Positions 1 to 7,913 are shown, numbered from the stretch's first letter. The stretch: DNA of 15,853 nucleotides from an uncultured Clostridia bacterium (GCA_946404295.1 CAMJDE010000016.1:1-15853); one strand, 5' to 3'. A program made the numbers and translations. Notes: generated by a model not told the origin, from the letters alone.

Positions 1-6
1 ACCGAA

Positions 7-1287
7 ATGCGAACCGACCGACTGTCCGTAAAGATCCTTGCGCTTCTGCTCTCACTGCTGACGCTTCTTCCGCTCGCGTCCTGCGGCGTGACCGCGCCCG
101 ACGCGACGGAGGAGATCACGGCGGCGCCGACGACGACCGAGGAGGCGACGACCGCCGTTTCGACGGCGGAAGCCGAAGAGCCTGCGAAATATACCGTCGT
201 CCTGAACGCGCCCGCGAGCACGGCGATCCACACCCCCGTGCAGGCGTCGTTTCTTTCGGACGACGACCCGCTTTCGGTCAAGGATTACCTGAGACCGGCG
301 TATACCGCGCAGTCGGTCAACTACGACGACAAGCCGGGGACGATCGAACTCGGTCGCCCGGTGCCGATCACGCTGACCTGGAGCGTCGAGACCGAACAGA
401 CCGAAAGCGATATCCGCGTTTTTTCGATCCGCGTCTGGCCCAAGTCCGCTCCCCGCAAAGCCGTCACGAAGAACCTCACCAAATCGGTCACCTCGTTTAC
501 GCTCGAAAATCCGATGATCGGCACGACCTACTGCTGGACGGTCACGGCGACCGACGGCGAGGGCAATTCTTACGCGTCCGACGTCGGGACCTTCACGACC
601 GACGCGCAGAGTCCGCGCAACCTCACGGTCGGCGGCTTGACCAACGTCCGCGACCTCGGCGGCTGGAATACCGAGGACGGCGGACGCGTCCGGCAAGGTC
701 TTCTCTTTCGCGGCTCAAAGTTGGTGGCGAACAACAGCGCGACGAATTTTCTGGTCACCGAGGACGGAATCAAAACGCTGCGCGACGAACTCAAGGTCAA
801 AACCGAGATCGATCTCCGGCTGAAGTCGAAGCTCGGCGGACTGACCTCCTCTCCCCTCGGAAACACGGTCAACTTCTACTCCTGCCCGATGGAAGACGAC
901 GCGGCGATGTTCTTTTCCGACGCGAACACGATGAAGAGCATCCGCGACGTTTTTGCCCTGCTCGCCGACGAAAACAACTATCCGATCTATTTCCATTGTT
1001 CGATCGGCACCGACCGGACGGGGGTGATCGCGTGGCTCGTCAACGGTCTTTGCGGCGTGAGGGAAAAGGATCTGTGGAGGGACTACCTCTTCTCCAACTT
1101 CGGCGTCATCAACGGATCGAGACGCACGGGGATCGAGGGCGATTACGTCCTCCGGATGAGACTGACTTCCGGCAATACCTTTGCCGAGAAGATTTACAAC
1201 TTTCTCAAAAATACCGTCCACGTCCCGGAAAGCGATATGCAGGCGGTGATCCGCATCATGAAGGAACCCGCCGAAAGCCGTCCGTGA
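7..1287 (+). CDS. Secreted lipoprotein tyrosine phosphatase with FN3-like domain
   Basis: A 426-residue predicted lipoprotein. Residues 1-26 form a signal peptide ending in the lipobox LASC, so Cys26 should be lipidated and the protein held on the outer face of the membrane. Residues about 31-58 are a Thr/Glu/Ala-rich tether. Residues about 110-198 look like a fibronectin-III-type beta-sandwich (TLTWSVETE near the start, YCWTVTATD near the end). Residues about 205-415 match the Y_phosphatase3 type of tyrosine phosphatase: the NVRDLGGW motif at 213-220 and the P-loop HCSIGTDRTG, with catalytic Cys331 and Arg337 (C-x5-R). The start is chosen because the signal peptide begins there. Only six bases precede it, with no in-frame stop, so an upstream start cannot be excluded and no ribosome site is visible. 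The substrate is unknown; an extracellular phosphotyrosine or phosphoinositide is an inference from the family. Confidence 0.88.
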   Translation: MRTDRLSVKILALLLSLLTLLPLASCGVTAPDATEEITAAPTTTEEATTAVSTAEAEEPAKYTVVLNAPASTAIHTPVQASFLSDDDPLSVKDYLRPAYTAQSVNYDDKPGTIELGRPVPITLTWSVETEQTESDIRVFSIRVWPKSAPRKAVTKNLTKSVTSFTLENPMIGTTYCWTVTATDGEGNSYASDVGTFTTDAQSPRNLTVGGLTNVRDLGGWNTEDGGRVRQGLLFRGSKLVANNSATNFLVTEDGIKTLRDELKVKTEIDLRLKSKLGGLTSSPLGNTVNFYSCPMEDDAAMFFSDANTMKSIRDVFALLADENNYPIYFHCSIGTDRTGVIAWLVNGLCGVREKDLWRDYLFSNFGVINGSRRTGIEGDYVLRMRLTSGNTFAEKIYNFLKNTVHVPESDMQAVIRIMKEPAESRP

Positions 1288-1330
1288 CGCGTTCCCACGC
1301 GATCGAGTGCGTCTTCCGATGATCGCCCAT

Positions 1331-1367
1331 GACACAAAATTGATAGTTTCCGACACAATAATGATAG
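1331..1367 (+). repeat. Pair of 16-bp direct repeats, period 21 bp
   Basis: GACACAAAATTGATAG at 1331-1346 and GACACAATAATGATAG at 1352-1367 match at 14 of 16 positions. They are offset by 21 bp, about two helical turns, so both copies face the same side of the DNA. They end 18 bp before the extended -10 box of the next gene, which suits a regulator site. A worn end of a mobile element is the alternative, because tandem sub-terminal repeats of this kind occur at IS21-type ends. No transposase gene is present nearby. Confidence 0.75.
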
Positions 1368-1384
1368 CAAACAGGCGAAAAAAA

Positions 1385-1393
1385 TGGTATTAT
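1385..1393 (+). promoter_or_regulatory. Extended -10 promoter element of the MBL lipoprotein gene
   Basis: TGGTATTAT is an extended -10 (TG-n-TATTAT), with TATTAT at 1388-1393, about 38 bases before the chosen start codon. The hexamer 17 bp upstream, TAGCAA at 1365-1370, is a poor -35. That fits an extended -10 promoter or one helped by a factor bound to the direct repeats immediately upstream. Confidence 0.45.
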
Positions 1394-1431
1394 AAATGAT
1401 AAGAAATAATACCGGAAAGGATGGCGACGCC

Positions 1432-3051
1432 ATGAAACGTCTATTCGGATTCTTACTGCTTCTTGCGCTCCTTTGCCTGGCGGGGTGTATCGGATCGGAG
1501 CCGCAAAAGGCGGACCAAGAAACGACGGCGGAGAACACGCCCCCGGAGACGACCGCCGCGGAAACCGAACACGTTCACGCGTTCACGGAAAAAGTGCAAA
1601 ACGACAAGTATCTGAAGCAAGCCGCATCTTGCGGGGACCGCCCGATCTACTATCTCTCCTGCGTCTGCGGGGAACACGGAACCGGAACGTTCCGGGGCGA
1701 TCCCGTCCCGCACGCCTTTGGCGTATCCGTGACCGACGCCGGCGTGATCGAGCGCGCGTTCTGCACGAACGAGGGCTGTGACCACGTCGAAACGCTCAAT
1801 CTCGCTCTGCCGACGGTCGGCACGCTGACCGGCGCCCTCAACTGCTCCGACGCGGGTTATCGGGAAACCGACAGCGCGAAGATCTTCTACTACTCCGACT
1901 GTCAGTCGACCGACTATACGACGGCGCTCCGTTCTCTTCAGTCCGCCGGATGCACGCAGGAAGGGTCCTACCGTCTCGGCGACAATCGCTATTCGCTCCT
2001 GAGAAACGACAAGTTCACGGCGTATCTGTCGTATCTTGCGGACGAGGGCGCGATCCGGCTCTACGTCGGGCGCTCGGACGATCTCGTGCCGCCGAGGGTT
2101 TCCGGCGGAACCGGCGCCGGAACAGTCGAGCCCGCTCTCTGGCAGATCAACGTCGATTGCCGGGCGGCGAAAACCAACGGCGGGATGTCCTACGTCCTGC
2201 AGCTTTCCGACGGCAAGTTCATCGTGATCGACGGCGGCTACGATACCAAACAGGACGCGGACTCCATCTTTAAGATCCTCCAACAAAACAAGCCGGCGGA
2301 CCACGCAAAGCCGATCATCGCCGGGTGGTTCATCACCCACCTGCATATCGACCACATCGGGGCGCTCCGCAACTTCACGAACCAGTATCAGAACAAGGTC
2401 AAGGTCGAAGGATTCTACTACAATTTCCCGTACGTCAACGTGAGCGATATCTGGCCGTCCAACAACCGGAAATGGGAAGACCTTATGGCTTCGTGGGAGG
2501 GCGCCACGCTCTACCGCAAGCTGCACAGCGGTATGCAGTTCTCGTTCGCGGGCGCGAAAATCACGGTTCTTTGCACCTTCGAGGACGTATACCCCCTGTC
2601 TTTCAACTCCGGAAACGATACCTCCGCCGTTTTCAAGGTCGAGATCGCGGGACAGTCGATCCTGTTCCTCGGGGACGCCGAATTCGGCGAAAGCGACGTG
2701 ATGATGCACCTTTCCGCCGACGTCCTTCACGCCGATATCCTGCAGTACGCGCACCACGGCTACGAAAACCAGTGCCGCGGCGAACTCTACCGGAAGATCG
2801 ATCCCGAGACCGTCCTTTGGCCGATGCCCTTCGTCAACTGGCAATCCGACAGTTACGGCAAGGTCTTTCAGCCACGGTACGAGGGGACCCCGACCAACAA
2901 GCACCGCGAGAACGAGTGGATCCGCGGCGCCGACAGCGTGAAGAAGATCATCGTGATGGCGGAGGGAACGACCAAACTCGACCTTCCCTACACGCCGACC
3001 GGCGCGCGCAACGCCGATTACGACGCGCTCTACCGGCAGCAGCTTCCGTAA
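1432..3051 (+). CDS. Lipoprotein with metallo-beta-lactamase-fold domain
   Basis: A 539-residue predicted lipoprotein. The signal peptide ends in the lipobox LAGC, with Cys19 the likely lipid anchor, followed by a Thr/Glu linker. Residues about 47-97 form a short His/Cys module (EHVHAF, then three cysteines and PHAF) of the type repeated in surface proteins of gut Clostridia. From about residue 235 a metallo-beta-lactamase fold follows: THLHIDH with His303, His305, Asp307 and His308; LFLGDAE with Asp415; YAHHG with His441-His442. These resemble the two-metal site of ComEC-like or hydrolase MBL proteins. The ATG at 1432 is chosen over the in-frame ATG at 1396 because it starts the signal peptide and follows GGAAAGG at 1414-1420. 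The substrate is unknown. The gene has its own terminator and stands alone. It shares lipoprotein design, not sequence, with its upstream neighbour. Confidence 0.87.
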   Translation: MKRLFGFLLLLALLCLAGCIGSEPQKADQETTAENTPPETTAAETEHVHAFTEKVQNDKYLKQAASCGDRPIYYLSCVCGEHGTGTFRGDPVPHAFGVSVTDAGVIERAFCTNEGCDHVETLNLALPTVGTLTGALNCSDAGYRETDSAKIFYYSDCQSTDYTTALRSLQSAGCTQEGSYRLGDNRYSLLRNDKFTAYLSYLADEGAIRLYVGRSDDLVPPRVSGGTGAGTVEPALWQINVDCRAAKTNGGMSYVLQLSDGKFIVIDGGYDTKQDADSIFKILQQNKPADHAKPIIAGWFITHLHIDHIGALRNFTNQYQNKVKVEGFYYNFPYVNVSDIWPSNNRKWEDLMASWEGATLYRKLHSGMQFSFAGAKITVLCTFEDVYPLSFNSGNDTSAVFKVEIAGQSILFLGDAEFGESDVMMHLSADVLHADILQYAHHGYENQCRGELYRKIDPETVLWPMPFVNWQSDSYGKVFQPRYEGTPTNKHRENEWIRGADSVKKIIVMAEGTTKLDLPYTPTGARNADYDALYRQQLP

Positions 3052-3059
3052 CCCCATTG

Positions 3060-3090
3060 CCCGGCGGGATCTCCCGCCGGGTCGTTTTTA
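3060..3090 (+). terminator. Rho-independent terminator after the MBL lipoprotein gene
   Basis: A perfect 10-bp stem, CCCGGCGGGA (3060-3069) and TCCCGCCGGG (3072-3081), closes on a TC apex and is followed by TCGTTTTTA. It lies 8 bp after the stop codon. It separates the lipoprotein gene from the rpmH promoter. A second GC-rich hairpin follows at 3093-3112 (CGCGCGC paired with GCGCGCG). Confidence 0.88.
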
Positions 3091-3136
3091 TTCGCGCGCT
3101 CGCGTGCGCGCGCGGGCAATTTTTATAAAAAAGTTC

Positions 3137-3165
3137 TTGACAAATCGAACCTTTCCGTTTATAAT
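3137..3165 (+). promoter_or_regulatory. Sigma-A promoter of the rpmH operon
   Basis: Consensus TTGACA at 3137-3142 and consensus TATAAT at 3160-3165 are separated by exactly 17 bp. The surrounding DNA is AT-rich in a GC-rich genome. The predicted start of transcription is near 3172, giving a leader of about 75 bases before rpmH. The leader contains a small hairpin (GTTCG 3181-3185 with CGAAC 3193-3197). This is the strongest promoter in the window, as expected for a ribosomal protein operon. Confidence 0.95.
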
Positions 3166-3246
3166 ATTGATTGCTTGTCGGTTCGGAACGCTCGAACTAT
3201 GCGGTCTAACCCGCTTTCATAAACACGAATAAGGAGGTATAGACGG

Positions 3247-3381
3247 ATGAAGAGAACCTACCAGCCCAAAAAGAGACAGAGATCCAAAGAGCACGGTTTC
3301 CGGAAGAGAATGGCTACCTCGAACGGCAGAAAAGTTCTGAAGAGAAGACGCGCAAAGGGCAGAGCTCAACTCACCTATTAA
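3247..3381 (+). CDS. rpmH: 50S ribosomal protein L34
   Basis: A 44-residue, very basic protein beginning MKRTYQPKKRQRSKEHGF and ending RAKGRAQLTY, the full length and pattern of bacterial L34. It binds 23S rRNA in the large ribosomal subunit. The ATG follows AAGGAGG at 3231-3237 with a 9-base gap, close to ideal. It is the first gene of a plus-strand operon with rnpA, yidD, yidC, khpB and mnmE, the order conserved near the replication origin of many bacteria. Unlike the common arrangement, dnaA is not next to it upstream; a lipoprotein gene is there instead. A weak terminator or attenuator follows, so L34 could be made in excess of the downstream products. Confidence 0.98.
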   Translation: MKRTYQPKKRQRSKEHGFRKRMATSNGRKVLKRRRAKGRAQLTY

Positions 3382-3394
3382 GGGAAAAGACAAA

Positions 3395-3434
3395 CCTCCG
3401 ATCACCGCCCTCGGCAGTATCGGGGTTTTTCTTT
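3395..3434 (+). terminator. Attenuator-type terminator between rpmH and rnpA
   Basis: CCTCCGAT (3395-3402) pairs with ATCGGGG (3419-3425) through seven base pairs including one G-U, followed by five T and then CTTT. No new promoter is evident before rnpA. It therefore probably acts as a partial terminator that lowers expression of the downstream genes relative to rpmH. A perfect 18-bp palindrome of alternating G and C follows at 3448-3465, close to the rnpA ribosome site. Confidence 0.7.
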
Positions 3435-3492
3435 ACCGCGCCGGAAGAGCGGCGCGCGCGCCGCTTCCCGAAAGAAAAGGAACGGTGATGAT

Positions 3493-3879
3493 TTGAAGTT
3501 CAAAGCGATCTGCGAAAACCATCTGTTTTCAAAAGCGTACGCGAAAGGCAAGCGATTCGTGACCCCCTCCCTCGCAGTCTATCTGCTCCCCGACTACGCG
3601 GCGGACCGACTGCAGAAGGCACACCCCCTGAAGATCCGGGTCAACCGGATCGGGCTGACCGTCTCGAAGAAGATCGGAGGGGCGGTCGAACGCAACCGGA
3701 CGAAGCGGATCATCCGCGAGGCGTACCGCCGCGTGATTACCGAAAACGCCGTCCGGGTCGGCTATCTGATCGTCATCGCCGCGCGCGAACGCGCGACGAA
3801 GAAGAAAAGCGACGAACTCGTACCCGAGTTGAAACTCGCGTTCGAGAAACTGGGACTTCTGTCCCAAGGTACGAAATGA
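3493..3879 (+). CDS. rnpA: Ribonuclease P protein component
   Basis: A 128-residue basic protein, the usual length for RnpA. It partners the RNase P RNA in removing 5' leaders from precursor tRNAs. The family's RNR signature is clear: ERNRTKRIIREAYR around residues 66-79, with Arg67, Asn68 and Arg69. The N-terminal substrate-binding region contains the typical LFSKAYAKGKRF at 11-22. The start is a TTG, because the only nearby ATG (3488) is out of frame and stops after two codons, and no other start codon lies in frame upstream. AAAAGG at 3475-3480 is the likely ribosome site. The TTG overlaps the stop of the tiny GTG-ATG-ATT-TGA frame at 3485-3496. The gene overlaps yidD by four bases (ATGA), which implies translational coupling. 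Confidence 0.96.
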   Translation: MKFKAICENHLFSKAYAKGKRFVTPSLAVYLLPDYAADRLQKAHPLKIRVNRIGLTVSKKIGGAVERNRTKRIIREAYRRVITENAVRVGYLIVIAARERATKKKSDELVPELKLAFEKLGLLSQGTK

Positions 3880-4184
3880 AACAAGTTTGTATCGGACTTA
3901 TCAAAATTTATCAAAAAGCGATCTCTCCCCTCAAACCGCCCTGCTGCAGGTTTTATCCGACCTGCTCTGCCTACGCCGTCGAGGCGTTTAAGAAACGTGG
4001 CTTTTTCGTGGGACTGGCGCTTTCCGTCTGGCGCATTCTGCGCTGCAATCCCTTCTGCCGTCCGGGGTTCGACCCCGTGCCGGAGACGGGTTGGCGGAAA
4101 AAGTATCCGCAGATCCCCTTTGACAGGATGCGGGAGAGACCGAACGACGGCGTAAAACAAGCGACCGCCGTAGAACAGGATTAA
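3876..4184 (+). CDS. yidD: Membrane protein insertion efficiency factor YidD
   Basis: A 102-residue protein of the YidD family, which assists YidC and Sec in inserting membrane proteins. The signature is complete: IKIYQKAISPLKPPCCRFYPTC, then SAYAVEAFKKRG, then RILRCNPFCRPGFDPVP, with five conserved-position cysteines at 23, 24, 30, 57 and 61. The N-terminal half is an amphipathic helix that binds the inner face of the membrane. The tail after residue 70 is longer than in minimal members and is polar. The ATG overlaps the rnpA stop by four bases, and yidC starts three bases after its stop, so the three genes are tightly coupled. Confidence 0.96.
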   Translation: MKQVCIGLIKIYQKAISPLKPPCCRFYPTCSAYAVEAFKKRGFFVGLALSVWRILRCNPFCRPGFDPVPETGWRKKYPQIPFDRMRERPNDGVKQATAVEQD

Positions 4185-4187
4185 ACT

Positions 4188-5396
4188 ATGTATCAATTTT
4201 TCGGTAACATTCTGAACTGGTTCAACAGTTGGACCGGCAACTATATGCTGGCGCTGCTGTTGTTTGCCCTGCTCGTCAAGATCATTCTGCTGCCCCTCTC
4301 GATCATGCAGCAGAAGAACCAGATCAAGGGCGCGAAACTTCGCCCCAAGATGATGATGATCGAGAAAAAGTACGCCGGTCGGAACGACCAGGTCACGCTG
4401 AAGAAAAAGCAGGCGGAAATGATGGAACTCCAGCAGAAGGAGGGCTATTCCGCCTTTTCGGGATGCCTGCCTCTCCTGATCCAGTTCCCGATCATCATTA
4501 TCCTCTATCGCGTGATCCAGAAGCCGCTGACCTACGTCTCGCACCTCGGGAGTTACCTCGCGACGATCGCCGAGAAGATCGGCTTTACCGCGAGTTACAA
4601 GAACTCCGAGATCGAACTGATCTCCCAGATCAAGCAGAATATGGAGCTGGCGCAGGAAGGATTCGCCGAGGCGGGCGGAACGGGAGCCCTCGCCGACGTT
4701 CTGCCGAAGATGTCGTTCTTCGGCGCCGACCTGACGATGAAACCTTATTTCTGGAGCATCCTGCTCCTGATCCCGGTGCTCAACTTCGCGTTCGGCGTTC
4801 TGACGATGAAACTCTCGAAGAAGCTGAACGGCAATATGGCGCAGATGACGGCGCAGACGCAGGATCAGAAGGTCTCGGGCGGCATTATGGAATGGATGAT
4901 GCCGGTCGTCTCGCTCTGGTTCGCCTTCATTCTTCCCTCCGCGCTCGGCGTGTACTGGATCTACCAGTCGGTGCTCGGGATCGTGCAGATGCTGATTCTG
5001 GCGAAGGTGATGCCGATGCCGAAATACTCGCAGGAAGAACTCGAACAGATCATGAAAGAGTTGAAGAAGCAGCAGGTCGAACGCCCCGCCTATACCGGCT
5101 CGTCCTACTCCGGCGACCGTCCGCGCTCGCTCCATCACATTGACGACGACGACGAGTTTCCCGAGGACAAGAAACCGACGAACGGCAACGGTCAGCACAA
5201 GAAAAAGAACCGTCCCGCCCCCGCTCCGCAGGAAAAGAAACTGAAGCCCGAGGACTTTGAAAAGAAGCCCGAAGAGAAGGCGGAGGAGGCGACCGAGACG
5301 GAGACCGTCCCGGAAACGCAGGATCTTGAGGATCTGGTGAATTCAATCGGTTCGGACGAGGAAACGCCCGCAACCGACGACGAAAAACAAGACTGA
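4188..5396 (+). CDS. yidC: Membrane protein insertase YidC/Oxa1
   Basis: A 402-residue insertase of the short Gram-positive type. Five membrane segments are visible at about 20-40, 92-112, 187-207, 232-250 and 252-275. The charged hairpin between the first two (about 41-85) and the SGCLPLLIQFP stretch at 91-101 are diagnostic. The groove residue that is Arg in Bacillus SpoIIIJ/YidC appears as Lys31 (LLVKIILLPLS), a conservative change also known in other Clostridia. There is no lipobox or cleavable signal. The C-terminus is unusually long and charged: from about residue 285 it is Lys/Glu-rich, then strongly acidic to the end, and may contact ribosomes or other partners. AGGA at 4177-4180 precedes the ATG by seven bases. 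Confidence 0.96.
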   Translation: MYQFFGNILNWFNSWTGNYMLALLLFALLVKIILLPLSIMQQKNQIKGAKLRPKMMMIEKKYAGRNDQVTLKKKQAEMMELQQKEGYSAFSGCLPLLIQFPIIIILYRVIQKPLTYVSHLGSYLATIAEKIGFTASYKNSEIELISQIKQNMELAQEGFAEAGGTGALADVLPKMSFFGADLTMKPYFWSILLLIPVLNFAFGVLTMKLSKKLNGNMAQMTAQTQDQKVSGGIMEWMMPVVSLWFAFILPSALGVYWIYQSVLGIVQMLILAKVMPMPKYSQEELEQIMKELKKQQVERPAYTGSSYSGDRPRSLHHIDDDDEFPEDKKPTNGNGQHKKKNRPAPAPQEKKLKPEDFEKKPEEKAEEATETETVPETQDLEDLVNSIGSDEETPATDDEKQD

Positions 5397-5413
5397 TCGA
5401 GGAGGAAACATCC

Positions 5414-6520
5414 GTGATTAAAGAAGTCATCGCGTCCGGCAAGGACGTGACCGAAGCCAAAGAACTTGCCCGCACCCTGCTCGGTGCGGACGAACTCGCC
5501 GACGTCCAGTACGAGATCCTGCACGCCGGAAGCAAAGGGATCTTCGGCGTGATCGGCGTGAAGCCCGCGAAGGTGCGCGCCTATATCGAACTGCCCGACG
5601 ACGCGCCGAGAGGAAACGAGCGGCGCGGCGAACGCCCCGCCCGCGAGAACCGTCCCGAGCGGCAGAACGGCAACCGTCCCGAGCGCAACGACCGTCCCCG
5701 TCAGAAGAACGGACAGGGCAACGGCAGACGCCCCAAAAACGAAGAACGCATCCCCCTGAAGAACCCGAACCCCCAGCCGCCGAAAAAGCGGAGCGTCGTG
5801 ATCCCCGAGGATCAGGTGAAACTCGAGAAGATCGACGCGGCGCCGGGCGAGGATCGCTCGCTCGATTTCGTGAACACCCTGATCGCCAACCTTGCCCTTG
5901 ACGCGACCGCCACCCTCTACGCGACCTCCGACGGCGCCCGCCGCATCGTGATCTCGGGAGAGGGAGCCGCCTCTCTGATCGGGCACCACGGCGATACGCT
6001 GGATTCGCTGCAGTATCTTGCCAACCTCGCCTGCACGCAGCTCAACTCGAAGGGCGAGCGCGACCACAGCCGCGTGACGATCGACATCGAGGGCTACCGC
6101 GCCAAACGCGAAGAGGCGCTGCGCGCCGTCGCCCGCCGTATGGCGGAGAAGGCGAAGCGCACCCGCAGAAACGTGATGCTCGAGCCGATGAGCCCCTACG
6201 AACGCCGCATCATCCACGACGAGGTGAGCGGGATCGAGGGCGTGACCACGTCGTCGGTCGGTTCGGACAATAACCGCCGCGTCGTGATCTTCTTCGAGCG
6301 CAGACCCGCCGACGCCGCCCGCGTCGAAGAGGAACCGATCGCCGAGCCCGTGCCGGACGTCGTCGCGGAGCCCGAGATCGAGATCGAAGAGGAGTCCGAG
6401 ATCGAAGCCGAGATCGAAACCGAGATCGGCGTCGACGAGGGCGCCGACGTTTCGTCGGTCTCCGACGAGGGAGATTTCGACGGCTCCGAGGAAAGCGACT
6501 CGGAGAGCGATCCGGCGTGA
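5414..6520 (+). CDS. khpB: RNA-binding protein KhpB (Jag), Jag_N-KH-R3H
   Basis: A 368-residue protein with the KhpB/Jag domain order. Residues 1-60 are the Jag_N domain (KEVIASGKDVTEAKELA, then SKGIFGVIGVKPAKV). Residues 68-127 are a disordered Arg/Asn/Pro-rich linker. A KH domain follows at about 150-228, with the GxxG loop as IGHHGDT at 189-195. The R3H domain is at about 229-296, with Arg264 and His268 in ERRIIHDE. The end (301-368) is a highly acidic tail with EIE repeats that most Jag proteins lack. KhpB binds RNA with KhpA and affects cell division and elongation in Firmicutes. The GTG start is supported by GAGGAGG at 5399-5405, eight bases upstream. Its stop overlaps the mnmE start by four bases (GTGA). 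Confidence 0.95.
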   Translation: MIKEVIASGKDVTEAKELARTLLGADELADVQYEILHAGSKGIFGVIGVKPAKVRAYIELPDDAPRGNERRGERPARENRPERQNGNRPERNDRPRQKNGQGNGRRPKNEERIPLKNPNPQPPKKRSVVIPEDQVKLEKIDAAPGEDRSLDFVNTLIANLALDATATLYATSDGARRIVISGEGAASLIGHHGDTLDSLQYLANLACTQLNSKGERDHSRVTIDIEGYRAKREEALRAVARRMAEKAKRTRRNVMLEPMSPYERRIIHDEVSGIEGVTTSSVGSDNNRRVVIFFERRPADAARVEEEPIAEPVPDVVAEPEIEIEEESEIEAEIETEIGVDEGADVSSVSDEGDFDGSEESDSESDPA

Positions 6521-7899
6521 CCGGGCACGTCGGTACCGTAACAGCCGTTTCGACCCCGCCCGGAAAGGGCGGGGTCGCCGTTATCCGGGTGTCGGGCGAC
6601 GACGCCCGGGCTGTCGCGGAAAAATGCTTCGTCCCGCGGGACGGGAAACCGATTTCCGCCCATCCCCCGCGCCGGGCGATCTACGGCAATATCATCCTGG
6701 ACGGAGAGATCGTCGACGACGGTCTGCTCCTCTACTTTCCCGCGCCCAACTCCTATACCGGGGAGGACGTGATCGAACTGTCCTGCCACGGCGGGCCTTT
6801 GCTTACCGGAATGGTGCTCGAAGCCACGCTGAAAGCCGGGGCGATCCCCGCCCCCGCCGGAGAGTTCACGCGCCGGGCGTTTCTATCGGGCAAACTCTCG
6901 CTCTCGGACGCCGAGGCGATCGGGCTGGCGATCGACGCCGTGACGCCCGCGCAGGTGCGGCTGTCCGCGTCGGACTCGCGTGAAAAACTGTCGGACGCGG
7001 TGGGAGAACTCCACGACCGCCTGCTCGCTCTGATCTCGTCGCTTTACGCCGGGATCGACTATCCCGACGAGGACCTTGCCGACCTCTCGCCGGACGAGGT
7101 CAGGGAGGGGATCGGAAAGATTTACGCCGACCTTACCCGGCTTTCCGCCACCTACCGCACGGGGCGCGCGATCCGCGAAGGGATCCCCGCCGTCCTCGCG
7201 GGGAAACCGAACGTCGGCAAGAGCGCGGTTTTCAACCGTCTGCTCGGTCGCGACGCGGCGATCGTCACCGCGATCCCCGGAACGACCCGCGACGTTCTCG
7301 AATACCCGCTCCCCGTGGGGCGCGCCCTGCTCCGGCTGGCGGACACCGCCGGGCTGCGCGACACCGCCGACCCGGTCGAGACGATCGGGGTCGAACGCGC
7401 GAAGAAAACCATCGGGGGCGCGGAAGTGCTGCTGCTCGTGCTCGACGCGTCGCGCCCGCTCGAAAAAGAGGACGAAGACCTGCTCTCGCTCGCCCGCGAT
7501 TTCCGGGGGCTTGCCGTCCTGCTGCTGAACAAATCCGACCTGCCCGCCGTCTGGGGCAAAGCCGACCTCGGCAAAGGGGCGCCGCCGTCGTTTTGGGTCA
7601 GTGCCGAAACGGGCGCGGGGTTCGACGCCCTGACCGAATACCTGTCGGGCGCCCTGACCGACGGCAACCTGTCGCTCGGCGAGGACGCGATCGTCGCGTC
7701 CGCCCGGCAAGCCGCCGCCCTCGCGGGGGCGTGCGACGACCTTTCCGCGTGTCTTGACGCGCTCGAACGCGGCGTGCCGATCGACGCCGCCGCCAGTCTT
7801 GCCGAGTCCGCGCTCGCCTCGCTCTCCGAGGTCGACGGACGGACGGTGACGGGCGAGATCGTCGACGAGATTTTTTCGCACTTCTGCGTCGGTAAATAA
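6517..7899 (+). CDS. mnmE: tRNA uridine-5-carboxymethylaminomethyl synthesis GTPase MnmE
   Basis: A 460-residue protein of full family length. With MnmG it modifies C5 of the wobble uridine (U34) in several tRNAs. The N-terminal formyl-tetrahydrofolate-binding domain opens with GTVTAVSTPPGKGGVAVIRV. The G domain has G1 GKPNVGKS at 229-236, G2 in the PGTTRDV stretch, G3 DTAG at 276-279 and G4 NKSD at 338-341. The C-terminus is the catalytic FCVGK, with Cys457. The GTG start overlaps the khpB stop in GTGA, so the two genes are coupled and no separate ribosome site is needed. MnmG is not the next gene, unlike in many Firmicutes; a zinc-ribbon gene follows 14 bases later. Confidence 0.97.
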   Translation: MTGHVGTVTAVSTPPGKGGVAVIRVSGDDARAVAEKCFVPRDGKPISAHPPRRAIYGNIILDGEIVDDGLLLYFPAPNSYTGEDVIELSCHGGPLLTGMVLEATLKAGAIPAPAGEFTRRAFLSGKLSLSDAEAIGLAIDAVTPAQVRLSASDSREKLSDAVGELHDRLLALISSLYAGIDYPDEDLADLSPDEVREGIGKIYADLTRLSATYRTGRAIREGIPAVLAGKPNVGKSAVFNRLLGRDAAIVTAIPGTTRDVLEYPLPVGRALLRLADTAGLRDTADPVETIGVERAKKTIGGAEVLLLVLDASRPLEKEDEDLLSLARDFRGLAVLLLNKSDLPAVWGKADLGKGAPPSFWVSAETGAGFDALTEYLSGALTDGNLSLGEDAIVASARQAAALAGACDDLSACLDALERGVPIDAAASLAESALASLSEVDGRTVTGEIVDEIFSHFCVGK

Positions 7900-7913
7900 T
7901 AAGGAGAAAGACC

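Noticed and set aside
1396..1431. Upstream in-frame ATG of the MBL lipoprotein
   Set aside because: It overlaps the -10 element, lacks a ribosome site, and adds a polar stretch before the signal peptide.
1453..3057. 534-residue minus-strand reading frame opposite the MBL lipoprotein gene
   Set aside because: Arg/Val/Asp-rich shadow typical of high-GC DNA; the plus strand has clear lipobox and metal motifs.
3448..3465. GC palindrome before rnpA as a member of the hairpin arrays
   Set aside because: Single copy, with neither linker type next to it.
3762..5198. 478-residue minus-strand reading frame across yidD and yidC
   Set aside because: Shadow frame; yidD and yidC signatures on the plus strand are complete.
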